Below are positions 49,401 to 60,454 of a stretch of 64,000 nucleotides of DNA, piece by piece (position 1 is the stretch's first letter; every line of letters begins with the position of its first letter). The notes below the pieces were generated by a model. It saw only the letters and a program-made list of their open reading frames with translations, searched no databases and was not told where the DNA came from. Source of the stretch: Sialis fuliginosa (taxonomy: Eukaryota; Arthropoda; Insecta; Megaloptera; Sialidae); the NCBI GenBank assembly GCA_961205875.1, contig OY540818.1:16032761-16096760 (forward strand). Direction: 5' to 3'. A program made the position numbers and the translations under genes.

Positions 49401-49754
49401 GATTGGCCCGTTCTTACAAAGGTTCAGCCAAGAGAGGCCTAACGCCATTGTTGAAATAACGTCAACTTTATACGAACTACTTGCGGCCGTGGATCAAGCT
49501 AATACTCATCTTAATTATATGGACCCGATTTGTGACTTGCTGTATCCTTTTCACTGCAAGAATAATTGATAAATTGAAAAATGTTTTTGTTTTTCCTTAA
49601 CTTGGCGATTTCTAGGTATCATATAAAGTATATGTTCGTTGGCGATATGATAAAAACCGAGGTGGAGGTCGTTATTAGGAAATTGAGGCCTGCTTTACAA
49701 ATGAGGCTGAGATTCATCGCTCATTTGAGTATAGAAGAAATACATGCCTCGTAA
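40403..49754 (+). CDS. MED23: Mediator complex subunit 23, complete, 15 coding exons
   Basis: Exons: 40403-40444, 40509-41072, 41142-41429, 42799-43158, 43221-43423, 43485-43867, 43929-44092, 44149-44329, 44428-44746, 45011-45191, 45255-45858, 47047-47206, 47266-47550, 49335-49541, 49616-49754 (TAA). All joins keep frame and give 1359 aa, against about 1370 in human. MED23 is a large helical subunit of nuclear Mediator that links activators such as ELK1 to RNA polymerase II. Conserved blocks include IIGGVDYKGV, RNACLLPSY, LLRYVLEQPYSRD, KGRDHLMWVLLQFISGS, IALLCNAYSTN, MFSYRMHHIQPHYRVQLLSH, LSAESEELNRAL-type, SNENDIITHFS-type, FLPVFDIVIHR, KFHDRPVTYLYNTLHYYE, DWRFNEFPN, LAHSMWHH and THLNYMDPICD. 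Exon 4 has a Pro/Ser-rich spacer after AMERSEAE longer than in human. The 14-codon first exon starts at an ATG with AAA before it. Confidence 0.96.
41430..42798 (+). other. MED23 intron 3
   Basis: 1.37 kb. It contains a repeat (about 41985-42180) that also occurs at 1140-1340: both share GGTACCACCCTGGATTAA and GAGTTGATATTTCTATGAAAA. It also has a poly-C tract near 42341-42361 that may be hard to assemble correctly. No other content recognised. Confidence 0.65.
46141..46283. repeat. 143-bp foldback element in MED23 intron 11
   Basis: Starts TCTCTCCAAACAG and ends CTGTTTGGAGAGA. The two arms of about 66 bp are reverse complements (shared TAATATAAAAGTTTAAA and GCCAATTTGTATTAATTACC-like segments) around a short AT centre. 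It directly abuts the family B copy that starts at about 46284. No target duplication could be fixed because the right flank is another repeat. Confidence 0.8.
46284..47015. repeat. Dispersed repeat family B, copy 3, in MED23 intron 11
   Basis: Same orientation as the copy at 19938. It begins near AATGTTCTCCGATTTCAAG, lacking the outermost left sequence, and ends near GCACGAGAAAGCACTGTGCAG, 31 bp before the acceptor of exon 12. It keeps the GTCTGTCTGTCCGTCC run and the TTTAAATGTCATTTTGACG tandem repeat, and has a small extra AT-rich insertion near 46950. Non-coding. Confidence 0.78.
47824..49169. mobile_element. Composite foldback plus hAT-like element in MED23 intron 13 (family A copy 3, inverted)
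   Basis: In reverse orientation it repeats the arrangement at 7922-9185: foldback arms at about 47968-48294 and 48388-48713, inner end TTTCGCCACTG at 48922, then ATATAGAA (the complement of TTCTATAT), then outer-element sequence to CTATCTACGCCACTG ending at 49169. The left side is truncated at 47824, inside the inner terminal repeat, so the other outer arm is missing. It has about 100 bp of outer sequence (about 48985-49075) that the copy at 7922 lacks. Confidence 0.8.
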
Positions 49755-49816
49755 CGTTAAATGGTCAGTTGAGTTCAATTTATTTGAATAATTGTACATA
49801 GAATTAGTAATTTAAG

Positions 49817-49822
49817 AATAAA
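49817..49822 (+). terminator. Polyadenylation signal of MED23
   Basis: AATAAA 62 bases after the TAA stop, followed by the T-rich ATTGATTTGTATATTG. This gives a short 3' UTR. Use is inferred from position. Confidence 0.55.
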
Positions 49823-51696
49823 ATACGTATTTATATTTTTATTGATTTGTATATTGTTTTTTTTTTATCCTATACATTTTTTTTCAGCAATGAAATAACT
49901 AGCTGTTAGTGAAAACAACATCATATTAATAATACAGATTTCTGTTGAAATAGTAGATAAAACAGGTTTTCAGTTTTATATTTGCAGGCTAGATGTCTAC
50001 GCCAAAAAAGTACGCGTACAAATGTCACTCACCCATTTTTTAACTAATTAATTTTTCGGGAAATAAAGTATCCTATGTCCTTTCTCAGGATGCAAGCTAT
50101 CTCCCTAACAAATTTCATTAAGATCGGTTCAGCGGTTTAGCCGTGAAAAGGTAACAAACAGACATACTTTCGCATTTGCAATAATTACTTATTGTAAATC
50201 ATACTTATTTCAACCGTTATATTTTCAACAATGAAAAACAAAATAAAATCGATTTTTAATAATAAGATCCTTTTGCATTCAGTAATCTAAACCCCAAGGT
50301 CTCGTAATGTCAAAGTTCTGTCGGTTATTTGACCTTATAAATGGACATAAACGTATGTAAATTAGATATGTAACGTAGGATGCGACAAATTGCATGCATG
50401 ATATTACTTAATACAGTTCTATAATTTTTCTGTACTCCCAGGAAATGTAATTTGTACTGCTTATTGTGCCATTTTCGACTTTATAAGTAATTGTTATTAT
50501 TTGAATTTATCTACATAGGTATATTAATTTTCTTCATGTTTTGACAGTTGCATACGTAAAGTTTTGTGTTTTTAATTTTTAAAGTTCGAGGTTTATTTTT
50601 CAAGTTAAAAAATACTTGATATGGTGTAATTTTGCTGTTTTTAATGTTTATAATGTTAATAATTATATATGAACATTTATTAACATTTAAAATGGTACAT
50701 TTTTATAAATTTACAATCAAAAGTTCTAGGTTCGTTTTCCAAGTAAGTATTTTAAAATGGTGTAATTTATTTTGCGTATTTACTATTTTGTAGATAAAAC
50801 TATTTTTAAACGAAAATGTAAATTTTATGTGATATTTGAATGTTTATCTCTTTTAAAATATAAGTTATCGCTGTATAATATGTTGTTTTAAATTAAAATT
50901 ATTCGGTACTCGCTGAAAAACAACTAATTATACCAAAGTGATTCAATACATGAGCTGGAATTCAATTATATAAAGTGGCGTCTAGTGTTTGGGGGTTACA
51001 GGGGGAACCTCTATAGTCTTGATTGTTGAAGTTTTGAAAAATCGATATGAAATGGGTTAGGCTTGACAAATTCAAATTGAAATTTATGATGAGTTTTATG
51101 TTAAAATTGTTTTAAAACGCGATTGACAGGCTTCCGTGGTGGTCGTTCGAAGCTTCTAGATATAAAATAGTTAGGGTGAAAATGATCTATTTTTAATTTT
51201 CATAATTCTGTAAATTTTGAAACAGTTCTACTTTCTTGTGTTAAATTTTATAAAGGGGATGTTTTGTTACAAAGGTAATAAAATAAAATTTTCACCTTAC
51301 CAGTTTATTATTTTTAAATAATCACGTATTTACAGTCAATTAAATGGCAATAAATATTTTCCTCAATTGTTTTCGACTTTTATTTTAGCTATTTTTTTTA
51401 CGTAGCTACGCCACTGGCTGTGATGAAATATTTATTGAAATATATTTGAACATATGCGTTATTGAACTGTGTGTATTAATTTTGATAGAAAATTACATTT
51501 TTATGAATGGCATTTGATACATTTGGGGTAGTTTTTTTACATTATACATAGTAAATGCGACATATCATGGCATATTTATAAACCAGAATTAATTGATTAG
51601 AAGCAAATGCGACTAATTCCATGATATATAAAGTTCTAACACTATCAACTTATATTTAAACGAAATTATTGTAATATAGGTAATAATTATATATTA

Positions 51697-52292
51697 GGGT
51701 GTTTTTTTATTATTTTTTTATTTATTTTTTTCGGTCCCGCTAGCCTTGTTTTGCTTCAGACTCATAGATCAAACCTGTGGACGGTGCAAACCGAGTCTTT
51801 TTCCCATTTGATTAACATGGGAAAAATAACTTTTTTAGTTATGTGTGAATATCTCATTGAAAAATGTATTTATTTTAATTTCTTACAGCAGCATATCATA
51901 GAGAATTAAATTTCTTACAAAAAAGGTCCCAAGTGCTCAATTCATAGATCGAATATTTTGAAAGATATGTTCGTTTAAACATTATCATTAAAAGTAAAAT
52001 CCAATTTTTATGATAATTTTTAAACAAACATTTCTTAAAATTTATTGGATTTATGAATTGAGCACTTAAATCTCTACAAAATATTCCCCTGAGAAATTTC
52101 AAAAAAAATTGTTCTCAACGAGATATTCACGCGTAAGTATATAGAAAAGTAATTTTTCCCATGTTAATCAAATGGGAAAAAGACGCGGTTTGCGCCGTCC
52201 ACAAATTTGATCTATGAATTTGAAATTTTGGGATAATTAACTTTTGATCCAAAGCTAAAACATAGACCTGCGGGACCGAAAAAAAACCACCC
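51697..52292. mobile_element. Foldback element with GGGTG...CACCC ends flanked by TA
   Basis: Left end GGGTGTTTTTTTATT with TCGGTCCCGC a little further in; right end GCGGGACCGAAAAAAAACCACCC. Inner arms also pair: TTTTTCCCATTTGATTAACA near 51800 with its complement near 52155-52185, and TGCTCAATTCATAGATC near 51935 with ATGAATTGAGCA near 52050. TA lies on each side (51695-51696, 52293-52294), which would fit a TA-inserting family, but a different boundary is possible. The open frame 51896-52102 on the minus strand is inside it and is not a gene. Confidence 0.75.
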
Positions 52293-53227
52293 TATTATAT
52301 ATATTATAGCTTTGGGCCCCAGGCAATTGAAATTAATTTAAAAAGACAGTAGAATATAGTTAATTTCACCTTTGCTTGATAAAAAGAAGAAAGAAAGTAT
52401 ATAAAGAACATATCCCTTGTTATTTGTGGGTGTGAACGTGTTATATACAGCCTATAAATATCTCAATTGAGTAACAGAAAGGGTAATATTTCTTGTTAGC
52501 ACTCCCAATTATATTGATTTCATTCTGATATTGTATAAAAATTGATTTGTACAATTTCGTTGTATACATTTCAAACTATTTTTCTTTAATGGGCTTCTTT
52601 CTGGTAAATTTTAAAACGTAATTATTATATATATATTTTTGAAATCAACTCTCACTTGTGTATAATAGAAAAATATTTGAATTTTACATTTGTGATTCAT
52701 TTTTTTTAAATCTGAAAAAAATTTTTTTTTGAGATTGTTATTTTCTACAAATTAAAGAAACAATTTTTCATGTGTATTTCAAATATCAGCTGAATCAGTG
52801 TAGTAGTTTTTATGCCTTAAATTTTATAATGAATTAGTTATTTTCAGGCAATAAAAATCACTGTAATATTTTAAAAAATGTTACAGAAATAATTAAAAAG
52901 TTTATGATAAAACATTGCAAGCGTGTTTTGAGTGTAGTAAATGTATACCAGCTGTAGATAATTTCCCTCAGGTTGAATGCGTCATTTTCTTTTGATTACC
53001 GCCTGGAAAATTTATACAGTTCAGCCGTACGTGATCCAAATATATACATTTTTCATCAGTTTTTAACTAGCCTTCTATGTAGAAAGTTCTTGTATTATTA
53101 ATTAATAAGTCTGCCAGCTTAGCACATATGCAGGCTATTTTACTGTATCTTGTATTTTATTTTGTATGCAACAATTTTGATTTATTATTAAAATAAAAAT
53201 TATTTAAAAATACTGTCTATATTTAAT

Positions 53228-53445
53228 CAGGGTATCCACTTTCTGAAAAGTCAAGGAATTTATTACATTTTTTTTTGAAAGTCAGGGAATTTATTATATC
53301 AGGGAAGTCAGTGAAATAGAAAAAAGTGTATAAATTTCAGTTGACGAACAAAAAAAAGGTCTTCAAATTTTTTTGCACATTCTCGAGCCTCTAGTGGTCA
53401 GGGAAAGTGAGGGAATTTTATTTTAAAAAAACAGTGGACACCCTG
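53228..53445. repeat. Short element with CAGGGTATCCACT...AGTGGACACCCTG ends
   Basis: 218 bp. The terminal inverted repeats differ at one base over the outer 13, and TTAAT flanks both sides (53223-53227 and 53446-53450). The inside repeats GTCAGGGAATTTATTA-type words. Non-coding and not assigned to a superfamily. Confidence 0.65.
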
Positions 53446-53638
53446 TTAATATTATTATTAGATACATTGCCTTCAAGTAGACAAATTAGGTATACCATTC
53501 GAAAGGTGGGTATTGACTATGGGGTACATTTTCAGCCCTCTTCTCCAATATACATATATCTTATATTAAATTGACTAGATACAAGAAAAACATCATATTT
53601 CTTTAGTTTACTTTTTGATGGTTCAATTTTAATAGATA

Positions 53639-53999
53639 CAGTAGAACCTCAATATAATGGACAGTAGCGTACCGAGGGAGGGGGGGGGGCTCGTCCCGGG
53701 TGGCTACTAGGAGCGACAAAATTGTGGATTGGAGGCAGCAAATTTAAAGTAGCAACCAAAAAAAGGTGATCAATTTTTATATTTAGCATATACATAGTGT
53801 AGCGGGGGCGGCAGATTTTCTATCTGCCCCGACTGGCAGAAACCTACGGTACAAACTAATAAGTTTACTTTTGTTTATACTTAAGTACTGTAGGTAATTT
53901 AGTTTTATTTTAATTAAACCTGATTTTTTTATATAGGTACCTAATAAAATTTCGAAAAATATACCAAGGTGTTTTGTCCGGTATATCGATGTTTTACTG
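53639..53999. mobile_element. pogo-like miniature element with TA flanks, carrying another insertion
   Basis: Left end CAGTAGAACCTCAATATAAT and right end ATATCGATGTTTTACTG are inverted copies (about 19 of 24 bases). Both are flanked by TA (53637-53638, 54000-54001), as for pogo/Tigger elements whose ends read CAGTA-AACCTC-ATATAACG. Starting at 53662, CAGTAGCGTACCGAGGGAGG looks like the left end of a separate hAT-like element nested inside; its right end is not clear. Confidence 0.65.
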
Positions 54000-54262
54000 T
54001 ATTTTCTTCGGTAATATGTTCGATTCCTTACTGTATATTGATGAGAATTCGATGCACGTAACTGGTAGCTACCTAATACTCCACCTTTTTATCCATTATC
54101 CTATTTCTTTTTGCTCTTCAGTACGTTGAACTTGATGTCTGGACGAACCGTGTATGCCCTAGAACTCACATTGCGTAACTATTACTGTGTGTCTGCGTGC
54201 GTGCGCTTACCCCTCCCCCTCCCTTCTAATTGTATATTACTCCCATTGCGTAGCCTCACATA

Positions 54263-54328
54263 CAGGGTTAGTCAAAAGTAAAGGTCGGACGATTCGTTTG
54301 CGTAGTTATCAACTTTTGACTTACCCTG
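54263..54328. repeat. 66-bp mariner-like miniature inverted repeat with TA duplication
   Basis: CAGGGTTAGTCAAAAGT at the left and ACTTTTGACTTACCCTG at the right match with one mismatch over 17 bases, flanked by TA on each side. Only 32 bp lie between the arms, making this an end-to-end relic of a Tc1/mariner element. Confidence 0.75.
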
Positions 54329-54616
54329 TATCACGCATGTATGTTTCCCCTTCCCTTCTCCAGACTTATATGTCCAGTTCCAGAACAAACATAATGTAAC
54401 TATACCTACTACCGTGGAAGTGTGCGCGTGTATGTTACCCCCACTCCTCATATATACAAGTTCAAAACTCGCCTGACATAACCACACATGGGGATATGTT
54501 ATAATTTGCATGTATTTATCCTCTCCAACCCTATGTGCTTTAGAACACATTATATACTAATTATTTATTTATCTGATATTTAGATTTAAACTGATCTATG
54601 GTTCTTAAGTCTATAT

Positions 54617-55110
54617 CAGAGGTTCCCAAGCTTTTTCAACTCGAGGCGCCATTTTTGAATTAAGGTTTTCCCATGGCGCCCTTCCTAATTGTAAGTCAAA
54701 ACATGCCCTGTAATGAACAAAGTAAAAAGACTTGAACAAATTTATCCATTTATTATTAATCATTAACATTCAGTTAATGGGATGAATGAGCCTGCAGATC
54801 CGCAGTTCCCCTGTAAAGAGGGAAACTTTAATAAGGTATGCGTCAACGACCTCTCAAGATGCGGATTAGTCGTACACTGTTTCCTTTATAATTCTATATC
54901 CGATTATTTTCGTTATTAAAAAATTACGATTTCCGTTTTCAAATGTCAGTTTTTTTAAATACGAAAATTAATGTCAAAAAATATTTTTTTTTAAGTGAAC
55001 TCATCAAATTTACTTATAAAAAGTATTACCTACGAATCTTTACATTTATATTTAAGTTCCCTATATCACGACTCCCCAGGGCGCCGCGGCGCTCACTTTG
55101 GGAACTTCTG
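54617..55110. mobile_element. hAT-like miniature element with CAGAGGTTCCCAA ends
   Basis: Left CAGAGGTTCCCAAGC; right TTTGGGAACTTCTG, whose complement is CAGAAGTTCCCAAA. The ends match the widespread hAT end signature CAGNGGTTC-CAA. Flanks GTCTATAT (54609-54616) and GTCTGTAC (55111-55118) agree at 6 of 8 bases, a decayed 8-bp target duplication. GGCGCC-rich subterminal pieces occur on both sides. No transposase frame. Confidence 0.78.
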
Positions 55111-56439
55111 GTCTGTACGTCATTTTGCAAGCAATATAGTCCATTATGATGCTTTAAAAAAATGAGTTTTGTTCTGGCTTGGCATGAAAACTACTGAACC
55201 GAGTTTTATGAGATTTTCACTGTTAGAAAGTTGAACCGTCAAAACCCCGGCAACCACTGCAAACTTAAATGAAACAGAGTATAGACTATATTATAATTGA
55301 TATAAGGGATAGGTTCTTAAAAAAAATTCAAAGAAATTCGAGTACATAATATGTTTATTTTTAAATTGCAATTACTTTAGGCTTCCGTGGTGGTCTCCTG
55401 TTGATTTCAATATCAGTAACGTCTTCGTCATTATATTTTCTGGCAATATTTTGTTACAAATTGCAATGAAAATTTTAATTAATTTTCAATTTAATCAAAA
55501 GTTTTTAATATCGAAAAATTTTCAAATATAAAACAGGTTATTAATATTTTTACATGATCCTTTAATTCTCATACTTATTCTAATATTAAATAGGGTCTTA
55601 TTTAACTTTTATACGTTTATTTGAATATGTGTCCAAAATCCCCATTGTTCAACTACACACGATACATATATAAGTAGGTGTATTCACCCCTCCCCCTTTA
55701 CCACCACCCTCATCCGTGCTCTGTCCGCCACGCCTCACTCTGACCTGAAATTGCAGGGATAAACAATATAAGTTGATTTTTATTATTAAATAAGGCATTT
55801 CAAAAAAAATGAAGTTATATTTTTCTACCTGTTACAGGTAAACTCGAAAACTACTAAATCAATTTTAATGCGGTTTTCACTAATAGTTGAATAATGTTCT
55901 TAGCTATTAATATTTTATAAAAAACAAAAATTTAGATTAAAAGTCAAAAGACTAAAAAAATCTTTAATAAGTCGTGTTTTATTTCCATGACGTCACAGCT
56001 ACAAATGTAATTTATATGAATACATAGTAGCCATTGAATAAAAAGTTGTATAATTTACAGTTTCAATATTTTATTGTTTTAGATGTATAATTTGTGGATA
56101 TTAACTCGGGTAACACCGGGTCTAATACGCTAGTTTTTTTATAAAAATAACATTTTAATTAATTTCGATATTTTAATTTTTTTGGAAGTGAAATGTTTGT
56201 ACGGAAACAAAACACAACTTGATAAATATTTTTGTAGTCTTTTGATATTAAATCTTAGATTTTTATAAAATATTAAGCCACGATACTGCACAGAAAATTT
56301 TTCTAACTATAGGTGAAAAGCGTATTTAAATCGGTTCAGTAATTCCCGAGTCTATAAGCTTCATACAAACGAACATTTTAATATATAGAGATATATTTGA
56401 TATTGTGCATCCCTGGTTGCAGTGGGCACCCCCACCACT

Positions 56440-56651
56440 GTACCGGGCTGCTGTGCTACATATCCCCCTCCACACAGACCGGCGGCCGGGTCCCAAACCG
56501 CCCTGCGCTCGCTACTACAGCTCATTGTACACAAGCTCGCCGCAAGATAGCGCTCGCGTATCGGTCGTCGTATCGGATGCATTTAAGGCGTGTTGTTAGT
56601 TGGTCGGTGCACTTTTTTTCTGTATGTTTTTTTTCTCCGAAACTGGGTCAG
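56440..56651 (+). promoter_or_regulatory. Possible promoter and untranslated first exon of the gene at 60455
   Basis: This stretch is clearly richer in G+C and CpG than its surroundings (for example GGCGGCCGGGTCCC and CGCTCGCGTATCGGTCGTCG). It ends in a good donor, GGGTCAG|GTAAAG, at 56651. A matching acceptor (CTCTTTTTCCAG ending 60301) precedes the ATG at 60455. The short open frames across it do not resemble proteins. The link is inferred from composition and splice signals only. Confidence 0.35.
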
Positions 56652-57201
56652 GTAAAGTGTTGTGTTTATATGTGTGAGTGATTGTTAAGAGTTACTTATT
56701 GTTTTGTGTCGGCATTGTGAGTGGTTTGGGTATACGATATTGATTTTAATTGAGAGGGAAACTTAATGGGATGTAAATTGGTTCGTAATTGAGCGGAGAT
56801 TCAGAAAACTGGATGCTGGTAATTGTGGTTTGTTTATCTTTGAATTTTATTTGGATTTCTATATTCATATTAAATATAGATTCATATTTATATGTATACT
56901 TGTACACTTATATATTAACAAAGAAGGCGCGGCTTTCTTTGAGAAGCCCTTTAGGTAGTACCTCATACATTTGATATATATTTGAATTAAGACCGGGTTG
57001 AATTTAAAATGAACAAATTTTGCATCGCTATTTTTTATGTATTTTTTTTTTAAGTTTTTTTAATAGATATATTTAATATACAGTATTCCCTCCATTTTCG
57101 CGGTTGATTGGTTCCATAAAAACAACGCGTAAATGGAGCAAATAGAGAGATAACTGTATAACGATTTCTATAAAAGTATTAAAAATCATATATACGGTAT
57201 A

Positions 57202-57271
57202 CAGTATAACTTCTATAGATCGAATCTTGAGAATTAAGTTGAGGAAGGATCGTCCTATAGAAGCTGTACTG
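57202..57271. repeat. 70-bp pogo-like miniature element with TA flanks
   Basis: CAGTATAACTTCTATAG on the left and CTATAGAAGCTGTACTG on the right are inverted with two mismatches, flanked by TA. Nearby related fragments (about 57300-57400 and 57435-57550, with CTACAATACGAATCTTGG and GATTCGTTGTACAGAAGG) suggest several copies landed here. Confidence 0.65.
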
Positions 57272-60200
57272 TATTATTTAAAAAAAAGTAAGCACACGCT
57301 ATATAAGGTATAACTTCTACAATGCGAAAACAATTTGAAAACAAAAATCGTACTGTAAGTTTAATTTTGTTTATTAGGCCCGCAATATATAAGCTATACT
57401 GTATACATCATATGTGAAAAAAATAATTTCTTGTGTTCTACAATACGAATCTTGGAAAAACAAAAAATAAATATTCGTCAAAATTTCATTAGGTTTTTTA
57501 AGAGTTAAAATGTTAGATAAAAGATTCGTTGTACAGAAGGTGCACTGTATACATGTGTTACTTGTTTATTCCGTTTGCTGTTCCTCCATTCCATGAAGAG
57601 TTTATTTTATTTTACTTAGACCCTTTTCAATTTTTAATGAATACTTTTTTATCTTGGAAAGAAGCGAATCCACTAGCTGAGTTTATTGTTTCTTCTTTTC
57701 CCGTTCAATTCGATTCTTTCTCTAACTTAATTTGCGATACTCGGGTTACCCGGTATATATTGAACTAACTTAATTTAAAAAAAGTACATTGCAATGAATG
57801 ATAACGAAAAAAAGTCAATTCTCTAATTTTCCTAGCTTAATAATATTTTTTCTTTGTGGTGTAAACCACATATTGTTTTTGAGACAGAATTTTGCCACAC
57901 ACGCTAAAAAACGACGTGGGTTACACCCAGAAGCAAAGATACAATTAAATATTGCATAAAAATATCAATTTTTTGCAGTGTTAATCTTTCTAGCAAGTAG
58001 AAACTCTATTGCTCAGCGTGTGATTATTTCTAACAGTAAAATTCATATCAAAATCGGTTCAGTAGTTTTTGAATTTTCTCGAAACATACAAATTACCTCT
58101 AAAACTATGTATAAATTACAAAATAATACATTGTATAGATTTATATATGTAGAGATAATACAAATGACGTCATTGTTAAACTCTTTTAAGTCTAGATTTA
58201 ATAAAATTTTCATACCTGGTGCACATTTTTTCCTGAATGCAAAGCAGTATAAATATTTATATGTATGATCTATTTAAAAACTACATGATTATTTTTTATC
58301 ATGATACAACGAACTAATAAATATATTGCACGTAATGGACTGTGTTATGCAAAAATGGCTAAATAATTGATACATTTTTTTGCAAAATCATTAACTATAT
58401 AAAAATAATTTAATGGCCTACAGTAACCTAGTTTTACGACTGTAATATTAATTTTATGAGTGACTAATTGTATAAAAGCAATTATTAAATTTGCATATTA
58501 AATTTGTAGATTACAGGGTGGATTTAAAATGAATTGTTTTGAGTAAAAAAAATCATCCTGTATATTTTATACATTATCTACATGAAAAATTTACGTATGT
58601 ATTTTATTTTAAAACTTTTATTAAAAATCGCAATTTAAAAAAAAGTGACATTTACAATAAAGTAAATGCCCTAAATAAAATACGGCTTTATAGAATTTTT
58701 ACGAGATATGTCTCAACCCTACATTAAGGTAGAATTTATGACTCTGGGTAGACTTAAATAAATATTTTTATTTTACTACTGGGATAGCTACTTCTAAAAA
58801 AAGAGTTTTTCTTTATAAAAAAAATTATTGAACGAATAATATAAGAAATTGTTATGTTCTATAATTGCAAAGACTAGTTGCTATTATAGAATATATGTAC
58901 AGTAAAATCTCGAAATAACGAACTGTGGATATATTAACAATATATTATATTTTTCGATTTTTTTTATTGAAAATTTCCTCCAATGATTTTTTAGTGAAAT
59001 ACTTAATTTAAATAAGACACAATCAAATTGGCCCAATTAAGCGAATTTTCCAATGCTATACATTAATAATTAAGGGTCAAAATATTTCTTAAAAAATAAC
59101 CATACCTCTGTACAAATTTATAATTTAATTTTTTCTACTAGATGCGCTTATGAATAACCATTTTAAATACTTACGTCATTTGAACTGTCCGATACAATAC
59201 GGACTTTAAAAATGAAAAAAGTGTGTTTCATTTTTAACCTCTAATTTGGGAAAAAGTGAAACAGGCCTCTAATGGAAAATATTTCTCGAAAAATTAAAAG
59301 AAAAGCTACAAAGGCATTTATCTTCTTTGTGGCATATCAATGTGAAATTGTAACTTTAATTAATATCTGAGCTTTACAGAAAGTTATATACAAAGAATTA
59401 AAATTTAATTCACACGTTTTGACATCGACTAACAGGGAAATCTGTAGGGGTGACACATCACTTATTAAGCGATTCATATTTTCAGGTCGCTTTAACAAAC
59501 CTTTAATGATGATGTCAGTTTTTATAATTCTCCTATAAACAAATTAGTTTTTTAGTTGCAAGCTTGTTTCACTTTTTGCTTGTTTCATATTTACCCCGCT
59601 CGACCCTACATAATTTCAGCACCAAAAGTTATGAAACTCTTAAAAAAATACCATTAAAACTAAAAATTACATTTCTTATTATTTATTTACGAACAAAAAT
59701 CCTGCACAAATTCTGTTCGTGTTTTTTTATTAATTGAAAAATAACATCTTGACATTCGAGGGTTCCACGGAACTGTCCGAACACTACCGACGCTTTCAAA
59801 TATTATAGAGCGTCAAAGGCGGCGCGTTACTTGGCGGTTAGTAACTTTTTAGACCGCTAGATGTAGGCACACGCGGTATACGATTTTTTTTAAATTCCAT
59901 AGCTTGATTTGTTTAATTAATTAAAGTAATTATACAATTGAGTCTAACAGAAAAGTTTCGCTCGCGTCAGTTTTAATTAGTACGTTAAATTTTGATTAAA
60001 AATATTTTACTTTTTTGGAAAGTGTGTTAAAAAATTGTATTGTTTTTTTTTTGAAAATATTGGGGGTAGTTATTTTGGCTACTAGAAGATTCAATTTTAG
60101 TTTGAGAAAAAAATGCAAGTGAATTGGAAAATTCTTAATTTTTTTTTAATATTTTTTTAATTTTTAATTTTTCTTTGGTTAGTTATCAAAAATCAAATTT

Positions 60201-60301
60201 TTACTAATAAATATTTGCTTCTGGGTATAAGCCAAGTCTTTGTAGTTAATTATCTTTAAAAATGATTGAAAATGAAATAATAATAATTTCTCTTTTTCCA
60301 G

Positions 60302-60454
60302 ATCGCAGAATGGATTAAAAGTTCAAAAAAGAAAAAGAAAAACAGTGAAAGAAAAAAGTGATTTAAAACAAATAAATAAAGTGAAGTGATTATTTTTGAT
60401 GTTAATACTTTTAATTAAACAAGTGAATTAGAGTTTTTTTGGGGACTTTTAAAA
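60302..60454 (+). other. 5' untranslated segment before the coding exon at 60455
   Basis: Begins after the acceptor TTTTTCCAG and has an in-frame TAA at 60416-60418 before the ATG, so translation cannot start further upstream in this exon. A-rich with few G+C. Presumed to be spliced to an upstream non-coding exon. Confidence 0.45.

Larger units (their letters stand above)
49755..60301. other. Intergenic region rich in miniature transposable elements
   Basis: No coding frame with family resemblance in 10.5 kb. It holds a possible degraded hAT-like piece (about 50974-51416, right end GCTACGCCACTG), a foldback at 51697-52292, and short elements at 53228-53445, 53639-53999, 54263-54328, 54617-55110 and 57202-57271. 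A GC-richer segment at about 56440-56651 may be the promoter and first exon of the gene starting at 60455. From 57800 to 60300 I see only AT-rich sequence and one short repeat (57998-58085). Confidence 0.7.

Noticed and set aside
50974-51416. Possible hAT-like element (AGTGGCGTCTAG at left, GCTACGCCACTG at right)
   Set aside because: The ends agree only loosely and the flanks show no target duplication, so I did not list it as an element.
56397-56681. Two open frames (94 and 64 residues) in the GC-rich patch
   Set aside because: They do not resemble proteins and overlap in different frames; the patch is better explained as promoter or untranslated exon.
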